A stretch of 64,000 bases of DNA from CAZVRZ01 sp964629965. GTDB taxonomy: Bacteria > Chloroflexota > Anaerolineae > Anaerolineales > UBA4823. The notes under the pieces were generated by a model that made no database searches, was not told the DNA's origin, and saw nothing but the letters and a program-made list of their open reading frames with translations. Positions 25,731 through 34,417 of the stretch are shown here, piece by piece; the stretch's first letter is position 1, and every line of letters begins with the position of its first letter. The DNA is taken from assembly GCA_964629965.1 (NCBI GenBank), contig CAZVRZ010000006.1, forward strand, positions 13,193 to 77,192, given 5' to 3'. A program made the translations under genes and the position numbers.

Positions 25731-25973
25731 TCATAAATCCTAGTGAGATTGCGAAGTCTTGGAATATTAAAATACTGCTCTTATCCCAATCTCAGGATTT
25801 TCTCAGGTTTTCGCCTTATACTATAGCAAAAGTATCATCTCAAAAAAGAGGGGTGTGACACTTTCCCCTGGATTGTTGAGCGGTAATCCGCAGAGGATAC
25901 TAGCAAAACAACTTTCGCCTCTTTCGAGCGAACCAACGTTGAAGATTGCATAAGATAAGAAAGGTAATCAGCT
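25731..25973 (+). promoter_or_regulatory. htrA promoter region with 11-nt-period repeats
   Basis: TCTCAGG occurs at 25790-25796 and 25801-25807, an 11-nt period on one helix face, with TATACT (25817-25822) 9 nt further on. This resembles the tandem half-sites of OmpR/PhoB-family regulators. A 5' leader of about 145 nt follows and contains motif copy D (25879-25891). Confidence 0.55.
25879..25891 (+). repeat. AGCGGTAATCCGC motif, copy D
   Basis: Plus-strand copy in the htrA leader, 82 nt before the start codon, same sense as the gene. Confidence 0.55.
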
Positions 25974-27149
25974 ATGCCAACCAAGATGAAAAAGCACTTT
26001 CGCACACTCGCGCTGCTCGGGATCGTGATGGCGCTGAGCCTGAGCTCTTTGGCTTGCTGGAGTTCATCCAGGAGCGCCACCCCAACCCCAAACATGCCAG
26101 TCGTTATCACGGTGGTCGTACCGGCTACCCAATCTGCACCGGTCAATTATCAAAATTCCTCCGACGATGAAGGCGTGTTGGTGGAGCTTTACCAGCGAGC
26201 CAACCCATCGGTGGTTAACCTGACGGTATACTTCATGCAAGACAACGTAGTGACGCCATTGTCGCAAGGTTCTGGCTTTGTATATGATGCAGCCGGCTAT
26301 ATTGTCACCAACGCCCACGTGGTGCATGGAGCAAAACAGATCGATGTGATTTTCTCAGATGGGCGCACTCGCCCAGGCGAATTGGTTGGCGAGGATCTGC
26401 ACAGTGACCTGGCGGCAGTACGGGTAGAAGACATGCCATCTGGTGTTGGCGCCCTGCCGTTGGGAAGCATGGATGAATTGGCAGTTGGACAGAGCGTGGT
26501 TGCGATCGGCAATCCCTTTGGCTACGAGGGCACGCTGACACGCGGTATTATCAGCGCCCTGGGACGCACCATCCCGGCTTTGACGGTCTTTTCAATCCCG
26601 CAATCTATTCAGACGGATGCGGCGATCAACCCGGGGAATTCAGGCGGCCCGCTGCTGAATATGAACGGTGAGGTGATTGGGGTGAACGCGCAGATCGAAA
26701 CCGGTAGTTTCAGCGCGAGCAACAGCGGAGTGGGTTTTGCAATCCCGGTCAGCATCATTTCCAGAGTGGTGCCGGTGCTCATCCAGGATGGCAAGTATGA
26801 ATGGCCGTGGCTGGGTGTGCGCGGCCACAGCGTGGATTACTCCCTGGCGAAAGCCATGGAACTGCCGGTTGAGACAGGCGCTTACTTATGGGAAGTCGTT
26901 GAGGAAGGCCCGGCTGACAAGGCCGGACTGCGCGGCGCCAGCCAGACGATCACTGTGGATGGCCGGGAAGAGGATATTGGCGGCGATATCATTACGGCCA
27001 TTAACGGCGTTCCGGTATCTTCTTTTGACGATCTGCTGGTATACGTGGCATTGGAAACCCGCCCCGGGCAAGAGGTCACGCTGACCATCTTGCGAGATGG
27101 AAAATACCAGGAAACGGTTCTCAAGCTGGCGCCCCGCCCAGAAGAATAA
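25974..27149 (+). CDS. HtrA/DegP-type serine protease lipoprotein
   Basis: 391 aa. Lipobox SSLAC with Cys28, so it is anchored on the outer face of the membrane. Trypsin-like S1C domain with catalytic His115 (TNAHVV), Asp145 (HSDLAAV) and Ser223 (NPGNSGGP). One PDZ domain follows (about 285-385: EVVEEGPADKAGLRG, GGDIITAINGVPV, DLLVYVALETRPG). Such proteases degrade misfolded exported proteins. Upstream tandem repeats suggest control by an envelope-stress two-component system, like CpxR or CssR elsewhere; the regulator is not in the window. Confidence 0.92.
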   Translation: MPTKMKKHFRTLALLGIVMALSLSSLACWSSSRSATPTPNMPVVITVVVPATQSAPVNYQNSSDDEGVLVELYQRANPSVVNLTVYFMQDNVVTPLSQGSGFVYDAAGYIVTNAHVVHGAKQIDVIFSDGRTRPGELVGEDLHSDLAAVRVEDMPSGVGALPLGSMDELAVGQSVVAIGNPFGYEGTLTRGIISALGRTIPALTVFSIPQSIQTDAAINPGNSGGPLLNMNGEVIGVNAQIETGSFSASNSGVGFAIPVSIISRVVPVLIQDGKYEWPWLGVRGHSVDYSLAKAMELPVETGAYLWEVVEEGPADKAGLRGASQTITVDGREEDIGGDIITAINGVPVSSFDDLLVYVALETRPGQEVTLTILRDGKYQETVLKLAPRPEE

Positions 27150-27168
27150 GTCACTGGCCTGGCAGCGG

Positions 27169-27930
27169 TCAAACCGGTCGGGCCTGGGTCTCGAGGAGCG
27201 GCAAGAGATCATCCAGGTCTGCAATGACTGCATCGGGATGAATCTCCGGCGTATTGGTCTTTTGAGCCAGTGTATTGGCTCGCCGGGTGATCCAGATGCT
27301 GAAGAGGCCTGCATTGCGAGCGCCCAGGATGTCTGCGTTCAGCAAATCACCTACCATGGCAGCTTGAGCAGGAACGGCCTGCCAGTGCGCTAGGGCGTTA
27401 TAAAAGATGCGTGGGTTCGGTTTGCGGATACCCTCCCTAGCCGAGGTCAAGATGATATCAAAATAGGGTCGCACCTGAGCCTTATCCACCAAAGCCTGCA
27501 CATCCTCATGATCACCGGCATTCGAGATTATGCCCAGGCGATAACCGCGCTCTTTGAGCGCCTGCAAGGTGGAGACGGTGTTGATTTCGGGCTGCCAGTA
27601 CTGCCGGCTGGTCGAATACATGACTTCTACGCCTTTTTTTGCGATTTCCGGCGGAATGCTGGGATAGCCAATATCGACAAGCAATTGGTAGACCACAGAG
27701 GCGGTGGTCTGTTCGATCAGATCGCTTTCGCGCTGCTCGTAATACTCCAACAGCCGGCGCTCGAACTCAGGAATGAAGAGATTTTCATCCAGGGATAAGC
27801 CAACACCGTGGAAATAAGACAGCATGGCGCGATCGCCCTCTTGCAAAATATCGGGCACCCATACCCCGTCGAAATAGATGAGCGTATTTCCAAGGTCGAA
27901 CAAGACAATATCGATCGGTATGCGGCTCAT
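27169..27930 (-). CDS. HAD-superfamily hydrolase, subfamily IA
   Basis: 253 aa. Motif I DLGNT (the nucleophile Asp; the second Asp of DxDxT is Gly-Asn), motif II ISNAGD, motif III Lys in REGIRKPNPRIF, motif IV VGDLLNADILGA. A helical cap lies between motif I and II. The DxG variant of motif I lacks the usual acid/base Asp, so phosphatase activity may be weak or different. Substrate unknown. Converges on htrA; follows the 2-hydroxyacid dehydrogenase by 8 nt, so the two are likely co-transcribed. Confidence 0.8.
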   Translation of the reverse strand: MSRIPIDIVLFDLGNTLIYFDGVWVPDILQEGDRAMLSYFHGVGLSLDENLFIPEFERRLLEYYEQRESDLIEQTTASVVYQLLVDIGYPSIPPEIAKKGVEVMYSTSRQYWQPEINTVSTLQALKERGYRLGIISNAGDHEDVQALVDKAQVRPYFDIILTSAREGIRKPNPRIFYNALAHWQAVPAQAAMVGDLLNADILGARNAGLFSIWITRRANTLAQKTNTPEIHPDAVIADLDDLLPLLETQARPV

Positions 27931-27938
27931 GGTGCGGC

Positions 27939-28961
27939 TTAATAGCCCTGCTCCAGGTTGATGCGGTTATACAGCGGCAAGCCGGCCAGGTAACGATTCA
28001 AGTTTTCAGAAAACAGGGCCAGGGCACGCTCATCATAACGCGGCGAATAACCAGATATGTGCGGCGTGAGGATCACGTTGGGCAGCTTCCAGAGAGGGCT
28101 ATCGGCTGGGAGAGGCTCTTCAGGGAAAACATCCAGCGCGGCGCCGGCGATCTTGCGATCTCGCAAGGCAGCGACCAGGGCAGTATGATCGACCACGCCG
28201 CCGCGTGAAATGTCCACCAGGTAAGCGCTGGGCTTGAGGGCAGACAGCGCCTCGGTATTGATCATGCTGCGCGTGGTTGCAGTCAGGGGAGCGCATACCA
28301 GCACATAATCACATTCCTTGAACATCGATTTGAGCGCCTGGAAAGGGTACAGCCGGTAGACAAGATCGCCGCCGGGATCACCCAATCCTTCTGGAATGTA
28401 ACCGGTATCTTCCGGATGCATGGCATCTCGCTTGGCAGCCAGGATACGAGCGCCAAATGCTTGCAGCAAGCGGGCCACCTGCCTGCCAATGCTGCCATAA
28501 CCAACAATCCCCACCGTGCTATCACGCAATTCAAGCGGGTTGAAACGCTCCCAGCGCTGCGAAGGCCACTCGGCCTGGCGCTGGTGTTGGCTCAACGCAG
28601 GCAGGTGGTGGCCCAATGCCAGCATCATCATGACGGCAAATTCTGCCATTTGTGAGACAGAGGCGCCGCTCAAAGAAGTGATTACCAGGTCGCTTTTCTT
28701 TAGAATAGGCGCAGAAAGGGCATGATCGACGCCGGCCCAATGGAATTGTATCCAGCGCAGGTGCGGCGCTTGTTCTACGGTTGGCAGGATGCGGTTTGTA
28801 TACAGCACCTCAACATTCAATAAAAGCTCTGCGGGGATTTCTTCCACCGCATGCGCTTTTTGCACCACCACCTTGAGCAGGGGTGAGATGCCGCTCAGGC
28901 GATGGATGTATTCATCTGGAAATGGCAGGGTAATCAGTACTACGACAGGATCAGTTATCAT
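27939..28961 (-). CDS. D-isomer-specific 2-hydroxyacid dehydrogenase
   Basis: 340 aa. NAD-binding domain VGYGSIGRQVARLLQAFGARIL; catalytic Arg in VDISRGGVVDH, Glu in FPEEPLP, and His in LTPHISGYS. It reduces 2-keto acids or phosphorylated relatives; substrate not readable. The start at 28961 (MITDPVVV) is preferred; a GTG at 29009 would add 16 residues encoded by an 11-nt tandem repeat. No clear ribosome site. Lies between a HAD phosphatase and galT. Confidence 0.8.
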   Translation of the reverse strand: MITDPVVVLITLPFPDEYIHRLSGISPLLKVVVQKAHAVEEIPAELLLNVEVLYTNRILPTVEQAPHLRWIQFHWAGVDHALSAPILKKSDLVITSLSGASVSQMAEFAVMMMLALGHHLPALSQHQRQAEWPSQRWERFNPLELRDSTVGIVGYGSIGRQVARLLQAFGARILAAKRDAMHPEDTGYIPEGLGDPGGDLVYRLYPFQALKSMFKECDYVLVCAPLTATTRSMINTEALSALKPSAYLVDISRGGVVDHTALVAALRDRKIAGAALDVFPEEPLPADSPLWKLPNVILTPHISGYSPRYDERALALFSENLNRYLAGLPLYNRINLEQGY

Positions 28962-28992
28962 GTGGGATAAATGTGGGATAAATGTGGGATAT
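28960..28992 (-). repeat. Three 11-nt tandem repeats at the dehydrogenase start
   Basis: ATGTGGGATAA at 28960-28970 and 28971-28981, then ATGTGGGATAT at 28982-28992 (plus strand). They directly abut the start codon of the minus-strand dehydrogenase gene and have an 11-nt period. They resemble GTAGGGTAAAC units at 41395. Confidence 0.7.
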
Positions 28993-29033
28993 GTGCGCGG
29001 ACGCTCCACTAATTTTACTCGATGATCACCGGT

Positions 29034-30089
29034 TTACCTGGCCCGATAATGAATATCACTCAGATCGCGCAGCCGCGCGGCAGCCGTTTCGGGCGTCAAA
29101 TCGCGCTGCGGCATTCCAAGCAGTTCAAATCCTACCATGAATTTTTTCACGGTGGCTGAACGCAGCAGCGGTGGATAAAAGTGAGCATGCAGGTGCCAAC
29201 CTGGATGAGGCTGTCCATCTGTAGGTTCCTGGTGGAAGCCCATCGAGTAGGGGAAAGAGACCTCAAACAGGTTATCATACCGCGCGGTAACCCGGCGCAG
29301 GATATCCGCCAGGCCGGCCAGCTCTTCGGCACTTAGCTGGGGCAGGGCGCCCACGTGATGGTGGGAAATGAGCATGATTTCAAAAGGCCAGGTAGCCCAG
29401 AAGGGCACCAGCGCGCTGAAATGATCATTGCTGCACACCATGCGCTCGCCGCGCCGGCGTTCCACCGACAGGTATTCACACAGCAGGCAGCAGCCATGCT
29501 CGTCCAGGTAAATTTCCTGGGTGTGCCATTCCTTCGCAGGTTCCACCGGAATGTGACCGGTAGCCCAAATCTGATTGTGCGGATGCGGGTTGGAGCAGCC
29601 CATGGTGGCGCCCTTGTTCTCGAAAACCTGCACATAATTGACAAAATCAAGCTCCCCCAGCATGCGGGTCTCATCGCTCCACATACGCACCACGGCTTCT
29701 ACCTGTTGCTGGGATAATTCCGGCAGAGTCAGGTCATGGCGCGGCGAAAAACAACCCACACGACAAACCCCATAATCGGCGCGGACCCGAAACAATTCGT
29801 TCGGCAGTGATAGATCCAGTGGAACCAGATCTACCTGTTCGGGTCTCAGCAGCGCCGGGAAGTCGTTGTCGAAAACAAAGGTGGAGGCATACGGTGGGTT
29901 ACGCATCCCCTCGGCACGCTCATTGCCCGGGCACAGGTAACAGGTTGGATCGTAAGCAGGGATACCTGAGGACGGCATCTTTTCGACCTGGCCCAACCAG
30001 GGACGTTTGGCGCGGTGCGGCGATACCAGCACCCACTCGCCAGTGAGCGGATTCATGCGCCGATGGGGATAATCATAATTTGAGCTCAT
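29034..30089 (-). CDS. galT: Galactose-1-phosphate uridylyltransferase
   Basis: 351 aa HIT-fold enzyme of the Leloir pathway: UDP-glucose plus galactose 1-phosphate to glucose 1-phosphate plus UDP-galactose. The active site NPHPHNQIW has the nucleophilic His171; zinc-site Cys50 and Cys53 lie in CYLCPGN. MNPLTGEWVLVSPHRAKRPW at the N-terminus is typical. Full length. galK and galE are not nearby. Ends 72 nt before the dehydrogenase start. Confidence 0.93.
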   Translation of the reverse strand: MSSNYDYPHRRMNPLTGEWVLVSPHRAKRPWLGQVEKMPSSGIPAYDPTCYLCPGNERAEGMRNPPYASTFVFDNDFPALLRPEQVDLVPLDLSLPNELFRVRADYGVCRVGCFSPRHDLTLPELSQQQVEAVVRMWSDETRMLGELDFVNYVQVFENKGATMGCSNPHPHNQIWATGHIPVEPAKEWHTQEIYLDEHGCCLLCEYLSVERRRGERMVCSNDHFSALVPFWATWPFEIMLISHHHVGALPQLSAEELAGLADILRRVTARYDNLFEVSFPYSMGFHQEPTDGQPHPGWHLHAHFYPPLLRSATVKKFMVGFELLGMPQRDLTPETAAARLRDLSDIHYRAR

Positions 30090-30101
30090 AAAAGGTTCCT
30101 G

Positions 30102-31223
30102 TCAGCTTGCTTCATGTGTTTTTAACGCCTGGTCTGGGATGAATCGATAGCCCCGACCGGGCACGGTGTGGATTGAACGCGGCGTAGACGGGTCAGGTTC
30201 GATTTTTTCACGCAGGCGCCGCACTAATTGCGCCAGGCTGTCATCACGCACGCCGCGTTCAAAAATTCTGTCTTCAGGCCAGACAGCCCGAATGATATCA
30301 TCCTTCTCACAAACAAGATGAGGATGTGCGACCAGGTATTCCCACAGCAAGTGTTCTTTGGCAGTAAGCTGGGCCTGGCCCGATAATGGCAGGCGCGGAG
30401 AGGCCAGGAGAGGATTATCAGCCAGGCGAGATAACGCCAATTCCATTTCGCTGGGGTGATCAGCCCAAAACTCGTGCAGCCTGCGCAGAACAGCAGGGTG
30501 TTCGGCTAAAGCAGGCAGATTCAAGGCGCATCCGGCCGCGTACGCCTCGCAAACCGACCGCAAAAACGAAGGATACGCACCTGAAAGCTGGATGATCTTT
30601 TCGATCACTGTTTCATTCCAGTTCTGTTCCAGGCGGGCGCTGTAGCGTTGGACATTCCAGAGTGCATCGTTCTGACTCAGAGGGCCCAGCCACAAGGTGT
30701 GGGCATAAAACAATTCCGCCAATTCGGTGTGGTCAATCAAAGGTCGCCGCGTGGCAACGACAAAAGTCAAAATGTATTTATGGGCATCCCGCAAGGCGCG
30801 CAGGTTGCCGGCCAAAGTCGAGAAGGATTCGGCCTTTTTTGAATTCTCAAGCAAATCCGCAGCAAGCAAAGCATCGAAACGATCAAAGAGCAGGCATATT
30901 TTGCGGGTATGCCCAAAAGCGGCCAGCGCCTGGTCTAATGCGGTGAATTCATCTCCAGCAGGTGCACTCCTCGAATCCAGGGCTGTACGCGCCAGGCGGA
31001 ACAAAGCAGAAGAGGAATACTCGGAAAGTCGGTTACAATCTACCAAGAAGAAAGAGAGAGCCTCGCTGCGCACTAGATTGTGCGCCAGGTATGCCAGCAG
31101 GTTACTCTTGCCAGAGCCGCTCAAACCCACCAGCGCGGCACATTCACCGGCACGGACAGCAGCAGTGATGGCCTGAACTTCTGCAAAACGATATTCTTCT
31201 GGATAGGTTTCCCAAATCATCAT
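30102..31223 (-). CDS. ATPase-linked winged-helix transcriptional regulator
   Basis: 373 aa. N-terminal P-loop ATPase with Walker A GLSGSGKS (33-40) and a Walker B-like KICLLFDRFDALL near 120. The C-terminal about 85 residues are an OmpR/PhoB-type winged helix: LTAKEHLLWEYLVAHPHLV, VWPEDRIFERGVRDDSLAQLVRRLREKI, IHTVPGRGYRF. There is no receiver domain. Divergent from the lipoprotein cluster at 31279-36157. Because OmpR/PhoB winged helices bind 11-nt direct repeats, the TTGTCAA arrays at 33591 and 34418 are candidate targets (inference). Confidence 0.8.
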   Translation of the reverse strand: MMIWETYPEEYRFAEVQAITAAVRAGECAALVGLSGSGKSNLLAYLAHNLVRSEALSFFLVDCNRLSEYSSSALFRLARTALDSRSAPAGDEFTALDQALAAFGHTRKICLLFDRFDALLAADLLENSKKAESFSTLAGNLRALRDAHKYILTFVVATRRPLIDHTELAELFYAHTLWLGPLSQNDALWNVQRYSARLEQNWNETVIEKIIQLSGAYPSFLRSVCEAYAAGCALNLPALAEHPAVLRRLHEFWADHPSEMELALSRLADNPLLASPRLPLSGQAQLTAKEHLLWEYLVAHPHLVCEKDDIIRAVWPEDRIFERGVRDDSLAQLVRRLREKIEPDPSTPRSIHTVPGRGYRFIPDQALKTHEAS

Positions 31224-31230
31224 TTTACCG

Positions 31231-31260
31231 TTGACCAGGTGAGGGTATTGGTTGTATTAT
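31231..31260 (+). promoter_or_regulatory. Promoter of the lipoprotein cluster
   Basis: TTGACC (31231-31236), 18-nt spacer, TATTAT (31255-31260), upstream of the small membrane ORF at 31279. Confidence 0.5.
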
Positions 31261-31278
31261 ACTATTGTGAGAACGCTA

Positions 31279-31428
31279 ATGGCTTTCAGGAACTTGCGAC
31301 TTCTGTTAATCGTCTTAGGATTGATGATCCTTTTGTGCTCTTTAGCGGCGTTAGCCTACGCTTATTGGCCGGTGGAGGTGCTGCGTGAGCAGGCCCCCCT
31401 GTCACCCACCCTGTTCGCGCCGCCATGA
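31279..31428 (+). CDS. Small membrane protein, 49 aa
   Basis: Begins MAFRNLRLLLIVLGL; one hydrophobic helix (residues 7-28) followed by a short outward tail with several Pro. It sits between a promoter and the kinase-like lipoprotein gene, 19 nt before that gene's GTG start, so it is probably the first gene of the operon. No family recognised and no clear ribosome site. Confidence 0.55.
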   Translation: MAFRNLRLLLIVLGLMILLCSLAALAYAYWPVEVLREQAPLSPTLFAPP

Positions 31429-31447
31429 CCTGGGAGCCGGTAGACAC

Positions 31448-33556
31448 GTGAAAAAATATACCCTTCTGTGCATCATCGGACTAGGCATAATGCTCCTGGC
31501 AGCCTGCTCGCAGTCGGTTACGCCACAAGCTGCAAAGCCGCAAGAGACGCAAGCGGCTGAGGTGGAGAAAGAAACCGCCTCCGGCGCAGCCTCGCCAACG
31601 CCGGCTGCGGCCGCAGAAATCCAGGCAACCACTTCCCAGGCTGGGGCTACGCCCAGCCCACAACCAGGTGCAGCGCCTACACAACAGATCGTTGATATCC
31701 CTACCACCACCACGCAGCCTGTCACGCCGGTGGTGATTATGGAGGAACGCCAGGTTGAGTTGGAATGGCCCTCCAATATGCGCCTGGGTGATTCCGATGT
31801 GATCCGCCTGTCACTGATCCCTTCGAAAGACGGCTACCAGGTGACCACGGACTTTCCAGAACACCAGACAGACGTTACGCAGGTTCAGGTTTCCCGCCCG
31901 CCAGGATATGAACTCTATGCAGCCGCCCGCCTGAATGGAGTGGGGTTTGAGATCTCACCCTACGATGAACAAGAATTCTTCCTGACAGCAGGTGAAACAG
32001 CCTCCTGGCTCTGGTCACTGCAGCCCAAAACGTCCGGCCAGCAACGCCTGACGGTGACTCTGCTGCTGCGCTGGAAACCTGAGGCAGGCATGGCCGGCGG
32101 TCAGCGCGAATCGATAGCTTACAGCCGCAGCTTGGAGGTGGGCGTTTCATCTTTCTTTGGCATGACGCGCAGCCAGGCAATGGCCGGCGGATTGCTCGGT
32201 ATGATCCTGGGCGGCGGTTTCCTGGCAGTGGGCCTGGCAGCCTTTGCAGTTCCATCACCATCGATTTTAAAAACGGTCGCCCCCAACCCAGCCCTGGCAG
32301 TGAATACACCCCCGGGCCTGGAGCTTTCGCCACAAGAGACTTCGCTGCTGCGCAGCCTGTTCCGGCGCTATGATCAACTGATCATCCAACCCGAGTTTCT
32401 TTCGGGCTATTCAGGGGCGCGCACTTTCCTGGGCCAACCCATCCGAGGCGACGGGCGCGCGGATGCGCACACGATTGTCAAGATTGGACAGGCAGGAGAT
32501 ATCCGGCGAGAGTTCGAAAATTACGAGCGCTTCGTGAAGGACACGCTGCCTCCGGTGACAGCGCGCATCCAACATTCCCCGGTGACGGTACGCGGCTCAA
32601 GCAAGGCGGCCCTTCAGTATACATTTATCCATGCCCCCGGACAGGCGCCCATCAGTTTGCGCCAGGCGCTGCAAAAAGACCCGGATCCTGCCCTGATCTA
32701 CAAGGTTTTTGAAACCTTCGGTCCCAATTGGTGGATGCAGCGCCGCCCTTACACCTTCCGCCTGTCGCAGGAGTACGACCAGGTGCTGCCCACGCACCTG
32801 GTGCTCAAGCCGGTCAGCGGGCGCGGGCGCATCTTGGATGGGCACACACCGCCCGAAGAGCTGAATCTGAAGGTTGGGGAGACGGTGACCCTGCGCAATT
32901 TTCCTGTGCGCGAAAGCCGCGCCGATGGGCAAAGTCTCTCGCTGTTGGGAGTGGCTTCGGCAGGCAAACCGGCGCTGCGGGTACGCTGGCTGGGCCTGGA
33001 AGAACCAAACGGCGCCTGCGGCTTCGTCACAGATACTCGCCAAACCCTGCTGCAGGATTTCGTTAAGGATTTCGATCTAGATTACCTGCCCGACCCACTG
33101 GTGCTGCTGCCCAAAATCTTCCATACCCCCTTGAGCGGAACACAAGCCACCATTCACGGCGATCTGAACCTGGAAAATGTGTTACAGGGGCCGGGCGGTT
33201 TTGTGTGGTTGATCGATTTCGCCATGACCCGCGACGGGCACACGCTTTATGATTTCGCCCATTTGAGCGCAGAGGTGATCGCGCACCTGATCGCGCCGAA
33301 CGTAAGAACTCCCACGGCATATATCGACGGCCTGTCCAATTTGCTCAGCGGGAGCAGCACTGTTTACGGCGAATTCTGCCTGCTCTCGGCCCTGCGGGAT
33401 ATCGCCGGCCGCTGTTTATTCAACCCGGGAGAGATGTGCGAGTTTAACCTGGCTTTATTCATGGCCTGCCTGGGTGCGATGAAGTTTGCCAACCTGGATG
33501 AGCATCCCAAGCACCTGCTGTACCTGACCGCGGCCTACCTTGCCAAGGATTTGTAG
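31448..33556 (+). CDS. Lipoprotein with membrane helix and APH-like kinase domain
   Basis: 702 aa. Signal with lipobox LLAAC, Pro/Thr/Ala-rich linker (to about 95), an extracellular beta-rich domain (about 97-235), a membrane helix (about 244-268), and a large cytoplasmic part. The latter has an N-lobe-like start (SGYSGARTFLGQP, HTIVKIGQ, REFENYERFV) and catalytic IHGDLNLENV near 570 with metal-binding IDFAMTRDG near 592, as in aminoglycoside/choline kinases. Both a lipobox and a downstream helix are unusual. GTG 31448 is chosen for the signal sequence. Possibly a sensor kinase for small molecules or proteins; it recalls kinase-like domains of vWA-associated conflict systems, unverified. Confidence 0.65.
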   Translation: MKKYTLLCIIGLGIMLLAACSQSVTPQAAKPQETQAAEVEKETASGAASPTPAAAAEIQATTSQAGATPSPQPGAAPTQQIVDIPTTTTQPVTPVVIMEERQVELEWPSNMRLGDSDVIRLSLIPSKDGYQVTTDFPEHQTDVTQVQVSRPPGYELYAAARLNGVGFEISPYDEQEFFLTAGETASWLWSLQPKTSGQQRLTVTLLLRWKPEAGMAGGQRESIAYSRSLEVGVSSFFGMTRSQAMAGGLLGMILGGGFLAVGLAAFAVPSPSILKTVAPNPALAVNTPPGLELSPQETSLLRSLFRRYDQLIIQPEFLSGYSGARTFLGQPIRGDGRADAHTIVKIGQAGDIRREFENYERFVKDTLPPVTARIQHSPVTVRGSSKAALQYTFIHAPGQAPISLRQALQKDPDPALIYKVFETFGPNWWMQRRPYTFRLSQEYDQVLPTHLVLKPVSGRGRILDGHTPPEELNLKVGETVTLRNFPVRESRADGQSLSLLGVASAGKPALRVRWLGLEEPNGACGFVTDTRQTLLQDFVKDFDLDYLPDPLVLLPKIFHTPLSGTQATIHGDLNLENVLQGPGGFVWLIDFAMTRDGHTLYDFAHLSAEVIAHLIAPNVRTPTAYIDGLSNLLSGSSTVYGEFCLLSALRDIAGRCLFNPGEMCEFNLALFMACLGAMKFANLDEHPKHLLYLTAAYLAKDL

Positions 33557-33590
33557 ATCTCGATCGGACACCGGTAAAACTTAATTCTTA

Positions 33591-33646
33591 TTGTCAATTT
33601 CTTGTCAACTGGATATCAAGCCTGCCAAGGCAACGTAGGTTATCCT
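33591..33646 (+). promoter_or_regulatory. Tandem 11-nt regulator boxes and -10, DUF4349 gene
   Basis: TTGTCAA at 33591-33597 and 33602-33608, ATATCAA at 33613-33619: an 11-nt period. TATCCT (33641-33646) starts 21 nt after the last box. The same layout precedes the vWA gene. Confidence 0.65.
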
Positions 33647-33702
33647 GTGGTTAAAGCTTGCAGGATATTTTTATTTCTATGGCTTGTGCCAGGAGGTGCC
33701 CT

Positions 33703-34326
33703 ATGAAAACAACCAAAGCAGTGCTTGCCCTATGTGCCGTACTTATCTTGCTGGCAGCCTGCTCTTCTAAGAATACACCCCAGTTGATCGCCTCTTACCC
33801 ATCCGAAGGAAAACCTGCCATCCAGCCATCTTCGCAGTACGTCTATGACGCTTACCTGGAGCTGGAGGTATCCAATTCGGAAAACTCCGCCAGCCGTGCC
33901 GAGTCGCTCGCGCTGCAATATGGCGGCTACCTGGTCAGCTCGCAATCCTGGGAGCAGGACGAGCGCCTGTATATCACCCAGGTATTGGCAGTTCCGGCGG
34001 CCCAATTCGACCTGCTGCACGGCGCCTTGCAGGATCTGGGCAAAGTCAAGAACGATCAAGTCAGTGGTTATTGGACCGGCGATGGATGGAATGTCTACTC
34101 ACAGATCACAGTGAATTTCCGGCCGCGCCCCAGCGCATGGCCAGACTTTCCCAGGCTGGGTTGGAAGCCGGGGCAAACTTTCAGCAATGCGTTCCAGGTT
34201 TTCCTGACGATCTTTGGCTTCCTGGCTGACATCCTGATCTGGGCAGTGGTGGTGGGCGGGCCATTTGTGCTGATGGCGCTTGGCTTGCGTGCCTTGCTCC
34301 GCAAGCTGCGGGTGATCGGACGCTGA
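33703..34326 (+). CDS. DUF4349 lipoprotein
   Basis: 207 aa. Lipobox LLAACS; DUF4349 core (YDAYLELEVSNSENSASRAESLALQYGGYLVSS-type pattern, VPAAQFDLLHGALQDLGKV); C-terminal membrane helix (about 165-190) followed by a basic tail. The family's function is not established; it is common as a surface lipoprotein. ATG 33703 is supported by AGGAGG at 33691-33696; a longer frame from 33658 is rejected. Preceded by regulator boxes, followed by a hairpin. Confidence 0.8.
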   Translation: MKTTKAVLALCAVLILLAACSSKNTPQLIASYPSEGKPAIQPSSQYVYDAYLELEVSNSENSASRAESLALQYGGYLVSSQSWEQDERLYITQVLAVPAAQFDLLHGALQDLGKVKNDQVSGYWTGDGWNVYSQITVNFRPRPSAWPDFPRLGWKPGQTFSNAFQVFLTIFGFLADILIWAVVVGGPFVLMALGLRALLRKLRVIGR

Positions 34327-34361
34327 GAGAGGGCATTCTTATTCAGACCCGATCATGGCTG

Positions 34362-34393
34362 GGGCTGTCCCAAGAAGTGCTTTGGGACAGCCC
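34362..34393 (+). terminator. Hairpin after the DUF4349 gene
   Basis: GGGCTGTCCCAA (34362-34373) pairs perfectly with TTGGGACAGCCC (34382-34393). Only TT follows, so termination may be partial. Confidence 0.55.
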
Positions 34394-34417
34394 TTACGCG
34401 CCAGGCCCGTTAGCAAT

